Source: an uncultured Ruminococcus sp.
Lineage (GTDB): Bacteria > Bacillota > Clostridia > Oscillospirales > Ruminococcaceae
Direction: 5' to 3'
Length of the DNA stretch: 22,067 bases
NCBI GenBank assembly: GCA_946404705.1
Contig: CAMJES010000005.1
Location: forward strand, 1-22,067
Position numbers and translations under genes: made by a program. Positions within the stretch are counted from its first letter, which is position 1; each line of letters begins with the position of its first letter. Below are positions 8,053-14,576 of this stretch, one piece after another. The notes under the pieces were generated by a model. That model saw only the letters and a program-made list of their open reading frames with translations. It did no database searches and was not told where the DNA came from.

Positions 8053-8086
8053 AGGTGCATTATTTTCCTTTTGCCTTAATGCACCT
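8053..8086 (-). promoter_or_regulatory. 10-bp inverted repeat at the start of the alkaline phosphatase transcript
   Basis: Perfect arms AGGTGCATTA (8053-8062) and TAATGCACCT (8077-8086) flank a 14-nt pyrimidine-rich spacer. The predicted transcription start (about 8082) falls within the distal arm. It could be an operator for a dimeric repressor sitting on the start site, or a 5' stem-loop on the mRNA. Confidence 0.55.
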
Positions 8087-8088
8087 TT

Positions 8089-8117
8089 ATACTATCATGG
8101 AAAAAATTCAAAGTCAA
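8089..8117 (-). promoter_or_regulatory. Promoter of alkaline phosphatase
   Basis: On the minus strand, TTGACT (8112-8117; 5 of 6) and TAGTAT (8089-8094; 4 of 6) are separated by 17 bp. An imperfect -10 with repeats immediately upstream fits an activator-dependent promoter. Confidence 0.55.
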
Positions 8118-8122
8118 TGGAG

Positions 8123-8160
8123 TTTACGAACAGTTTTCCGAACTTTACACACAGTTTATC
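8123..8160. promoter_or_regulatory. Candidate PhoP (Pho box) direct repeats upstream of alkaline phosphatase
   Basis: Two 14-bp direct repeats, TTTACGAACAGTTT (8123-8136) and TTTACACACAGTTT (8144-8157), agree at 12 of 14 positions and lie exactly 21 bp apart. Seen as hexamers, TT-rich units start at 8123, 8134, 8144 and 8155, a period of about 11 bp. The known Bacillus Pho box is TT(A/T/C)A(C/T)A-like hexamers with spacers of about 5 bp. The array abuts the -35 (8112-8117) of the phosphatase promoter. The assignment to PhoP is inference from spacing, position and target gene. Confidence 0.6.
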
Positions 8161-8266
8161 CTATCGGAGTTTTTCTTTTCACGGTTTTAACGAAACCTTA
8201 TCAAATCATTTCTGCCGTTTTCGTCACAAACTCAATAGCGGATTTCTCAAAAAATATTGTGCTTGG

Positions 8267-8320
8267 CAAAGCGTTTTATTCTCCAATGTTAATCTTCGAA
8301 TACGCTGCATAAACGCTTTG
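8267..8320. promoter_or_regulatory. Pair of inverted AAACGCTTT sites, candidate sugar-regulator operators
   Basis: CAAAGCGTTT (8267-8276) and AAACGCTTTG (8311-8320) are perfect inverted copies 44 bp apart centre to centre, about four helical turns. Each is itself near-palindromic around a CG, as LacI-family operators are. They lie 32 bp upstream of the -35 of the GH105 gene. The stretch 8161-8266 before them is AT-rich with nothing I can assign. Together with the phosphatase elements this accounts for most of the 402-bp gene-free gap 8019-8420. Confidence 0.45.
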
Positions 8321-8351
8321 TAAAATGTACGGAAAGCTATTGTAATTCTTA

Positions 8352-8380
8352 TTGACAAGCTGATTTTGGCATTGTAAAAA
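8352..8380 (+). promoter_or_regulatory. Promoter of the GH105-type gene
   Basis: A perfect TTGACA (8352-8357) and TAAAAA (8375-8380) are 17 bp apart. The ribosome site AAAGGAG follows at 8395-8401. The promoter appears intact although the gene it serves is broken. Confidence 0.65.
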
Positions 8381-8973
8381 TTGATTGAAAGAATAAAGGA
8401 GAATAATATTTATTAGAAAAATGAAACTTTTTACCCGAACTGCGCAGGACGCAGGCTGCTGTAATTTTTTGCAGCATTTTACCGAATTATCCGAAAATAA
8501 TACCGATAAAATCAACAACGGCTTAAAAAATTCGGTAACGCAGATACTTAACATTCTCCCTGAATTTACGGACAAATTTCCTAAAGCATACAGCGAGGGA
8601 AATTTCTACTCCGCTATGGAAAATGTTGACTGGACAACAGGCTTCTGGACGGGTGAGATCTGGCTTGCTTATGAATATGTGACAACTCATGAGAGTGAGT
8701 TTGAAACAGGCACAGCCGAAAAGCTGAAAAACGCAGGTCTTACGCAGGTCAGATTTTTTCTTTACCGAATTGTCAATAAAATCGAGGTTGACCACCACGA
8801 TATGGGATTTCTTTATTCGCCGTCCTGTGTTGCGGCGTACAAGCTGACAGGCAGCGAAGATGGCAAGGAAGCGGCAATAAAAGCTGCTGACCGGCTTCTT
8901 ACACGGTATCATCCTGTGGGCGAATTTCTTCAGGCATGGGGTCCGATGGATCAGCCCGAAAATTACAGACTTA

Positions 8974-9129
8974 TTGCTCCGCCAATTAACTGATGAAAAT
9001 TTATGCGCAGAACCGCTGACGAAAGCCTAGGAAGAAAACCGCAGGAATATGCGGATATTGCAAGGTTTTCTGACGACGGATTTTGGCAGTGGGACAAGCA
9101 GTAAATTCAATAGTTAATTGGGGGAGCAA
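8974..9129. mobile_element. 156-bp MITE with 18-bp terminal inverted repeats and TA duplication
   Basis: The left end TTGCTCCGCCAATTAACT (8974-8991) and right end AGTTAATTGGGGGAGCAA (9112-9129) are inverted repeats with one mismatch. The element is flanked by TA at 8972-8973 and 9130-9131, the target duplication typical of Tc1/mariner and IS630-type transposition. It encodes no transposase. An internal 33-codon frame exists (9003-9104). It is unrelated in sequence to the repeats at 5116 and 21840. The element is defined independently by the interrupted GH105 reading frame. Confidence 0.88.
9003..9104 (+). other. Small open frame inside the MITE
   Basis: ATG 9003 to TAA 9102-9104 gives 33 residues, MRRTADESLGRKPQEYADI followed by ARFSDDGFWQWDKQ. 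The composition looks protein-like (acidic and aromatic, no low complexity), but there is no ribosome site upstream. It may be a captured fragment of a host gene carried by the element, or chance. I do not recognise it. Confidence 0.25.
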
Positions 9130-9834
9130 TATCATTGACTGCTTCAACAACCTTCCTCTGCTTTATTGGGCATCCGATGTGACAGGTGACAGCAAGTACA
9201 GAGAGATCGCTGACAAGCATATCACTACAGCTGTCAGCAATGTTATTCGTGACGATTATTCAACCTGGCACACATTCTTCTTTGATATGGAAACAGGCGC
9301 ACCGCACCACGGAGCAACCTGTCAGGGCTATCGTGACGGTTCGGCGTGGGCAAGAGGTCAGGCGTGGGGCGTATACGGTCTTGCAACAGCTTACCGCTAT
9401 ACAAAACGTGAGGAGTATATTCCGCTTTTTAAAAACGTTACAAAATATTTTCTTGATCATCTTCCGAAAGATCTTGTACCGTACTGGGATTTGGAATTTA
9501 CCGACGGCGATGACCAGCCGAGGGACTCTTCGAGTGCGTCAATAGCTGCCTGCGGTATGCTGGAAATGAGCCGCCGGCTTGATAAAGATGAAGCTGAATA
9601 CTACATAAATACCGCAAAGGAAATTATGGATTCGGTGTATGAAAACTACGCTGTTTCCGATTTTGGCAAATCAAACGGACTGGTGCTTCACAGCACTTAT
9701 TCCAACCGTTCACCCTGCAACACCTGCAACCATTATGGCGTTGACGAGTGCAATATCTGGGGCGATTACTTCTATATGGAAGCATTAACAAGACTTTCAA
9801 AGGACTGGGTACAATATTGGTAAGGGAGATCATT

Positions 9835-10074
9835 ATGTTGAATTCAAAGCAGGATTTTATTGATTGTATGCTGAAAATGGCTGATCCGCTGATACCGTAT
9901 TTCAGCGAAAAGAAAGCAAGACTTAATCTTGGCGATACAGGCGTTTACTACAACAAAGCCGCCGTGTCAATGGAGGGGATATCGCGGCTTCTGTGGGGAT
10001 TTGTTCCGCTGTTTGCAGGGGGACATAAAAACGAAAATGGCAGGAAATTTTTAAGTCTGCAATTACGTATTTAG
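9835..10074 (+). pseudogene. DUF2264-family protein, truncated to the N-terminal 79 codons
   Basis: ATG 9835 is preceded by GGGAGA and starts 11 nt after the GH105 stop, as in an operon. The peptide has PLIPYFSEKKARLNLGDTG, then YYNKAAVSMEGISRLLWGFVPLFAGG. This is the characteristic N-terminus of DUF2264 proteins, which are usually 400 residues or more and occur in pectin and glycan utilisation loci; some DUF2264 members are, I believe, glycoside hydrolases of family GH154. Similarity stops after AGGHKN, and the frame ends at 10074 just before the promoter of the next gene. The remaining three quarters or more have been deleted. The companion GH105 gene is also dead, so the locus is decaying. 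Confidence 0.75.
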
Positions 10075-10085
10075 TATAAAAAGTC

Positions 10086-10114
10086 TTTACAAAAAAGCAA
10101 CATTATAGTATAAT
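10086..10114 (+). promoter_or_regulatory. Promoter of the hybrid kinase/degV operon
   Basis: TTTACA (10086-10091; 5 of 6) and a perfect TATAAT (10109-10114) are separated by 17 bp. A GAAAGGGG ribosome site follows at 10132-10139 before ATG 10146. Confidence 0.75.
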
Positions 10115-10145
10115 CAAAATAGAACAATTCAGAAAGGGGTTATTT

Positions 10146-12968
10146 ATGAAAACGAGTAATCTGCCCGAGGAAAACCTTCGCCGCTGCAACAAGCTGTTGA
10201 GAAATACGCAGTGGTTTATGGGATTCAGCATTCTATTTATCGAGATCATAACGAATACTATACTCTATAAAACCGGTGACCCGAAATATACCGATGACAA
10301 TGTGGGGTATATGTTTTTCCGTTATCTTGTCGTAACAACGATAATTAATTTCAGTGCGCTTTTTTTGAGCAGAATTGCGATAAAGCTGTTCAAGCTGAAC
10401 ATTTACACCGAAAGGTACGCACTAATGGCAGGACTTATGACAATAATGGCCGATGTATGCTTCTCACATTACGACTTTTTCATTGTGTTCTGCTCGTTCA
10501 TTGCGCCGATAATTATTGCCGCACTTTACGAAAACCGCCGTTTTTTCATTGGTGTATGCATATTCAGCTATGTAGGAATGGCGCCCGGACTTATCGGAAA
10601 GCTGCTTGACCCGAATTTCGGACTTTCGGCGATACCGGAAACCGTGCTTACGGTGCTGATAATTGCGTCATTTTGCATACTCGGCTGGTTTACCACAAAA
10701 TACCTTTCAAATCGCAGCGCTGCGCTTGCCGATGCTATTGAGGAAGCGGAGGCCGCGAACAGCTCAAAGAGCAACTTCCTTGCGAATATGAGCCACGAGA
10801 TACGCACACCGATGAATGCTATCGTCGGAATGACCGAGCTTATTCTGCGTGAGCATGACATCAGCGAAAGCGTACAGGAAAACTGCTTCAACATTCAGAA
10901 TTCAGGACGAAGCCTGCTCTCGATAATCAACGACATTCTGGATTTCTCGAAGATCGAATCGGGAAAAATGGAGCTTATCGAAGAGAATTTCAACATTGCA
11001 TCCACACTCAACGATGTGATAAATATGGCGATAACGAGAAAGGGCGACAAAAAGCTGGAGATCATCGTTCACGCCGATCCCGAAATTCCATGTGGGCTGA
11101 TCGGCGATGAGATCCGCATACGTCAAGTTATCATAAACCTCGTCACAAACGCGATCAAATACACGAACGAGGGATGCGTTTCAATAAGAGTTTCGCAAAC
11201 GAAGCACAAATATGGAATAAATCTCTCGGTTTCGGTTTCGGACACGGGTATCGGCATCACAGAGCAAAATCTTGAGAAGCTGTTTTCGAGCTTCCAGCAA
11301 GTTGACACGAAGAAAAACCGCGCTGTTGAGGGAACGGGCTTAGGTCTTGCGATATCAAAGAAGCTGATAACGCAGATGGGCGGTTTCATAAACGTGACGA
11401 GCAAGTACGGAAAGGGTTCGGAATTTCGGTTTGTGATACCGCTTAAAGTGAGCGATGCGAAGCCGTTTGTGACCATCGCCGGTGCTGACAAGATCCACGC
11501 AGCAGGCTATATTGATTTCAAAAAATATTCGCACCCGAAAATCGCCGAAGAGTACCGTTTGCTCATACGTGAGCTGTCGCAGACGCTGCACACGGACATC
11601 AAGGTGTACGAAACGATGGACGAGCTGAAGGAAGCGGCAAAACAAAACAAGTTCACGCACTTTTTCACGCCGCGCGAACACTACATCGAACATTCGGATT
11701 TCTTTTTGAGCCAAGTTAAAAAGTCCGAGGTAGTTGTCGTGCAGGATAGATTGAACGCGATCGAGATGCCAGATGGCGTGAAATGTATGTACAAGCCGTT
11801 TTACATATTGTCGGTCGGTGCGATTTTCAACCATGAGAGCGTCGTGACAAATCTTGGTGAGCGGAGAACCCTGACAACGCATTTCTCCGCATCGAAAGCG
11901 CGCATACTCATAGTCGATGACAACCCCATAAACCTAAAAGTTGCCGTGGGACTTATGCGGCCTTATCATATGCAGGTAATAACTGCCGACAGCGCAAAAG
12001 CGGCGTTTTCACTGCTGCGCTCGAAGGATTATCACCTTGTCTTTATGGATCATATGATGCCTGAGATCGACGGCGTTGAAGCAACGCAGATCATACGCGC
12101 GAAAGAAGGCGACTATTACAAGAATCTGCCGATAATCGCACTCACGGCAAATGCGGTGAGCGGTGCGCGTGAAACGTTTTTGGAAGCAGGAATGAACGAC
12201 TTTATCGCAAAGCCGATCGAGCTTTCGGCACTTGACAGAGTGTTGAGAACATGGCTGCCGAAGGAACTGATAAAAGCGCCGACCGAGGACAAGTTCAGCG
12301 CCGATGACAAGCGCAAAAACGCTCCGCAGTCCAATAAAACAACTGCGCTTTTTGATGCGGAAACGGGAATTTTCTACACGGGCGGCGACGAGGAAGCGTA
12401 CTTAGAGATCCTTGAAATATACGTTAATAAAGCCAAAGAAAAACAGGATTACTTACAAAAACTGTTTGAAGAAAAATCCTGGAAAAACTATGTTATCGAA
12501 GTACACGCGCTGAAAAGCACATCTCTTACGATCGGCTCAAAACCGCTCTCCGAGCTTGCGAAAGAACTTGAGCTTGCAGGAAAAAATGATAACTTCAAGC
12601 TGATCGAAGAAAAGCATGCGGCGATGATCGAGCTTTACGAAAAGGTGGCAAAAATCGGAAGCGAGTACATCGCTCAGAAAAAGCCCACACCCACAAAAGA
12701 GGAAGCTCCGCAGGAAAATCTGACGGAAATATCAATTGATGAGATCGAGAGTTATGTTCGTGAGATCAGATCGGCTTGCGAGAATTTTGATGTTGACGCG
12801 GTGATTGAAGTATGCAAAAAAACCTACGGAAAAAGCTGCGGTGGAATTGACCTTAAGCCCCTGTTTAACGCGGTTGAGGAGTTCGTGGAAGACTTCGAAT
12901 ACGAAGAAGCGGAACAACAGATCGAAAAAATTCTTGAGAACTTGAAAGGCGGTACGGGAAATGGCTGA
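10146..12968 (+). CDS. Membrane hybrid sensor histidine kinase with receiver and Hpt domains
   Basis: A 940-aa phosphorelay protein. Six hydrophobic segments fill residues ~22-185. A linker leads to HisKA with FLANMSHEIRTPMNAIVGM (His217). HATPase_c follows: N-box NLVTNAIKYT 331-340, SDTGIG 365-370, GTGLGLAISKKL 397-408. Residues ~450-565 look like a degenerate receiver: strand and helix pattern, no usable Asp, ending MYKPFYILSVG. An intact receiver spans 585-705 (IVDDNP 589-594, acceptor Asp635 in FMDHMMPEIDG, Lys689 in IAKPIE). An Hpt domain has His788 in HALKSTS, and an acidic C-terminal helix bundle follows (~860-935). No effector domain is present, so phosphate must pass to another regulator not in this window. 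Its last 8 nt overlap degV. The ligand is unknown. Confidence 0.93.
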   Translation: MKTSNLPEENLRRCNKLLRNTQWFMGFSILFIEIITNTILYKTGDPKYTDDNVGYMFFRYLVVTTIINFSALFLSRIAIKLFKLNIYTERYALMAGLMTIMADVCFSHYDFFIVFCSFIAPIIIAALYENRRFFIGVCIFSYVGMAPGLIGKLLDPNFGLSAIPETVLTVLIIASFCILGWFTTKYLSNRSAALADAIEEAEAANSSKSNFLANMSHEIRTPMNAIVGMTELILREHDISESVQENCFNIQNSGRSLLSIINDILDFSKIESGKMELIEENFNIASTLNDVINMAITRKGDKKLEIIVHADPEIPCGLIGDEIRIRQVIINLVTNAIKYTNEGCVSIRVSQTKHKYGINLSVSVSDTGIGITEQNLEKLFSSFQQVDTKKNRAVEGTGLGLAISKKLITQMGGFINVTSKYGKGSEFRFVIPLKVSDAKPFVTIAGADKIHAAGYIDFKKYSHPKIAEEYRLLIRELSQTLHTDIKVYETMDELKEAAKQNKFTHFFTPREHYIEHSDFFLSQVKKSEVVVVQDRLNAIEMPDGVKCMYKPFYILSVGAIFNHESVVTNLGERRTLTTHFSASKARILIVDDNPINLKVAVGLMRPYHMQVITADSAKAAFSLLRSKDYHLVFMDHMMPEIDGVEATQIIRAKEGDYYKNLPIIALTANAVSGARETFLEAGMNDFIAKPIELSALDRVLRTWLPKELIKAPTEDKFSADDKRKNAPQSNKTTALFDAETGIFYTGGDEEAYLEILEIYVNKAKEKQDYLQKLFEEKSWKNYVIEVHALKSTSLTIGSKPLSELAKELELAGKNDNFKLIEEKHAAMIELYEKVAKIGSEYIAQKKPTPTKEEAPQENLTEISIDEIESYVREIRSACENFDVDAVIEVCKKTYGKSCGGIDLKPLFNAVEEFVEDFEYEEAEQQIEKILENLKGGTGNG

Positions 12969-13824
12969 ACAAAAGGTGAAAATCGTTGCGGAGTGCGTAT
13001 GTGATCTGCCGACGAATTGGCTAAAAGCTCACAATGTGGACATCGTGTATTTTACGATCGAAACAGACCGCGGCGTGTTTTTAGACACACACGAAATCAC
13101 CTCTGACAACGTCATTTCATATATGCTGTCGGACGGCAAAAAAGCACATTCCTCTGCACCCGAGCCGAATGTTTACAAGGAAACTTTTGAGAAAAATCTT
13201 GCGGAATATGACGAGGTGATTTTAGTTGCGATCAGCAGCGGAATCAGTCTTTCCTGTGAAAACGCGGCTAAAGCTGTCGAACAGCTTGGCGAAAACGGCA
13301 AACGAGTGAACATATTTGATTCGGGACATCTGTCGTCGGGACTTGGACATCTCGTGATAAAGGCAGCGAAAATGGCTGAAAACGGACACTCGGCAAGCGA
13401 AATTCTTACGGCTCTCGAGGCGCTTAAAAATAAGGTTTCAACGAGCTTTATTGCCGAAAGCGTGGATTATTTGTATAGGAACGGCAAGGTTTCCGAGAAG
13501 GTGAAAAAAATCTGCTCGGCGTTCAACATTCACCCGATCTTGGTGATGAAAAACGGTGAGCTTACGCTGAAATCGGTGACGCGCGGCGACTACCGAAAAG
13601 CATGCAAACGTTACATCAGAAAGATGCTGTCAAACACAAAGTCGATCGAGAAGAACACGGCTTTCATCACGCAGGCAGGCTGTAACACGAAGATGATCGA
13701 GTGGATAAAAGCCGAGGTTTCAAAAGACTGCGATTTTGAAAATCTGATCGTGACAAAGGCTTCGGCGACCGTTTCGAGCAACTGCGGTCCGAATTCCTTC
13801 GGGGTAATTTTTATCGAGAAGTAA
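12961..13824 (+). CDS. DegV family fatty-acid-binding protein
   Basis: A 287-aa two-domain DegV/FakB-type protein. It begins VKIVAECVCDLPTNWLKAHN, the position of the usual S/T-D-S-x-x-D-L motif, here ECVCDLP. It continues with HSSAPEPNVYKETFEK, the lipid-carboxylate loop ISSGISLSCENA, NIFDSGHLSSGLGHLVIKA and the C-terminal half ending CGPNSFGVIFIEK. FakB proteins hold a fatty acid for phosphorylation by FakA. DegV paralogues in Clostridia are numerous and mostly uncharacterised. ATG 12961 overlaps the kinase stop (ATGGCTGA), so the two are translationally coupled and may belong to one pathway. The first motif has Cys where Ser/Thr-Asp-Ser is usual, so lipid binding should not be taken for granted. 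Confidence 0.88.
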   Translation: MAEQKVKIVAECVCDLPTNWLKAHNVDIVYFTIETDRGVFLDTHEITSDNVISYMLSDGKKAHSSAPEPNVYKETFEKNLAEYDEVILVAISSGISLSCENAAKAVEQLGENGKRVNIFDSGHLSSGLGHLVIKAAKMAENGHSASEILTALEALKNKVSTSFIAESVDYLYRNGKVSEKVKKICSAFNIHPILVMKNGELTLKSVTRGDYRKACKRYIRKMLSNTKSIEKNTAFITQAGCNTKMIEWIKAEVSKDCDFENLIVTKASATVSSNCGPNSFGVIFIEK

Positions 13825-13873
13825 GCAAAGCCGTTTTGTTACTCCATGAATAAGAATAGTTTTCAACAAATCA

Positions 13874-13914
13874 AACAGCGTAAAGTTACTGAACTTGCGC
13901 TGTTTTTTTATTTT
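13874..13914 (+). terminator. Intrinsic terminator after degV
   Basis: Arms AACAGCG (13874-13880) and CGCTGTT (13898-13904), with an inner AAGTT/AACTT pairing, are followed by a T-run to 13909. It ends the kinase/degV transcript before the TetR promoter. Confidence 0.85.
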
Positions 13915-13926
13915 CTCCCAAAACTA

Positions 13927-13955
13927 TTGACAACTTTATCCGGATCATTTATAAT
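13927..13955 (+). promoter_or_regulatory. Consensus promoter of the TetR/phosphotransferase operon
   Basis: A perfect TTGACA (13927-13932) and perfect TATAAT (13950-13955) are spaced 17 bp apart. Such a strong promoter normally needs a repressor to be silent; the palindrome that follows provides its site. Confidence 0.88.
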
Positions 13956-13976
13956 TAATTAAACACGTTTAATTAA
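13955..13976. promoter_or_regulatory. 22-bp palindromic operator, probable TetR site
   Basis: Arms TTAATTAAAC (13955-13964) and GTTTAATTAA (13967-13976) are perfectly inverted around AC. It starts on the last base of the -10, covers the expected start point and touches the AAGGAGG ribosome site (13975-13981). This is a classic TetR-family autoregulation layout. Confidence 0.8.
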
Positions 13977-13988
13977 GGAGGCTTGCAA

Positions 13989-14567
13989 TTGGAAAAGCGA
14001 AATATCGAAGCCACAAAAGAAGCCTTGCTCAATGCCGCCGAAAAGCTTATGACGGAATGCGACGACCCTTCCGAGGTGACCTCTCGTGCAATTACAAAAG
14101 AAGCAGGCGTTAACCTTGCAATGATAAATTACTGCTTCGGCTCACGGGAGGCTCTGCTTTTCGAGGTGTTCAACAAGCTGCAGAACGAAGCAAGGCAGCA
14201 GAATCCCGAATTTGATAAAATAGCCGAAAGTGAAATTTCGCCGAAAGAAAAGCTCATCATGCTGCATTTTGAAGTGATGAAAATGATGCTAAAGCATAAC
14301 AAGTACGTTAAGGCTATTACAAAATATGTGCTGCTCAACCGCAGTATCTCCGCAAACCGAGGAAGTCTGCCCTTTATACAGGCTCACTTCGGCGGACGAA
14401 AGACCGAAAGTCAATGCCGCCTTATCGCATACGAAATATCAAGCATACATGAGCTTGCGATACTAAAGCAGGAGGAGTTAAAAACTGTATGCGGAACAGA
14501 CCTTTCCGATGAAAAGGTGCTTATGGAATACGTCACAGATCATATAAATATGTTTTTGGGAGAATAG
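13989..14567 (+). CDS. TetR/AcrR family transcriptional regulator
   Basis: A 192-aa repressor. The N-terminal TetR_N domain reads EATKEALLNAAEKLM, with the helix-turn-helix SRAITKEAGVNLAMINYCFGSREALLFEV at about 34-62; the recognition helix is followed by the usual Y-x-F-GS-[KR]-E-x-L motif. The rest is an all-helical ligand-binding and dimer domain. I choose TTG 13989, 7 nt after AAGGAGG (13975-13981), over TTG 13983, which is only 1 nt from it. The gene ends 9 nt before the next start, so both are co-transcribed. It most likely binds the palindrome on its own promoter and is released by a small molecule that is also the substrate or cause of the downstream enzyme activity. Confidence 0.92.
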   Translation: MEKRNIEATKEALLNAAEKLMTECDDPSEVTSRAITKEAGVNLAMINYCFGSREALLFEVFNKLQNEARQQNPEFDKIAESEISPKEKLIMLHFEVMKMMLKHNKYVKAITKYVLLNRSISANRGSLPFIQAHFGGRKTESQCRLIAYEISSIHELAILKQEELKTVCGTDLSDEKVLMEYVTDHINMFLGE

Positions 14568-14576
14568 GGGGACAAA

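Larger units (their letters stand above)
8421..9823 (+). pseudogene. GH105-type unsaturated glycuronyl hydrolase, disrupted by a MITE
   Basis: The 5' part (8421-8973) and the 3' part (from 9132) are two halves of one YteR/YesR-like enzyme (family GH105/GH88). That family removes unsaturated galacturonic acid from rhamnogalacturonan oligosaccharides after lyase action. The first half has the WTTGFWTGEIWLAYE region and DHHDMGFLYSPS; the second has WHTFFFDMETG, DGSAWARGQAWGVYGLA and NHYGVDECNIWGDYFYMEAL. A 156-bp inverted-repeat element after codon 184 brings in a TGA at 8991. Removing 8974-9131 (element plus one TA) rejoins the frame exactly as NYRLIIDCFNNLPLLYWA and gives 414 codons, a normal length. 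The TTG at 9083 has no ribosome site. Oddly, AAAGGAG is 19 nt from ATG 8421 but 10 nt from an in-frame ATT at 8412, perhaps a lost ATG. Confidence 0.88.

Noticed and set aside
9083..9130. TTG 9083 as a real start for the second GH105 half
   Set aside because: It lies inside the MITE, has no ribosome site, and the peptide before IIDCFNN is element sequence.
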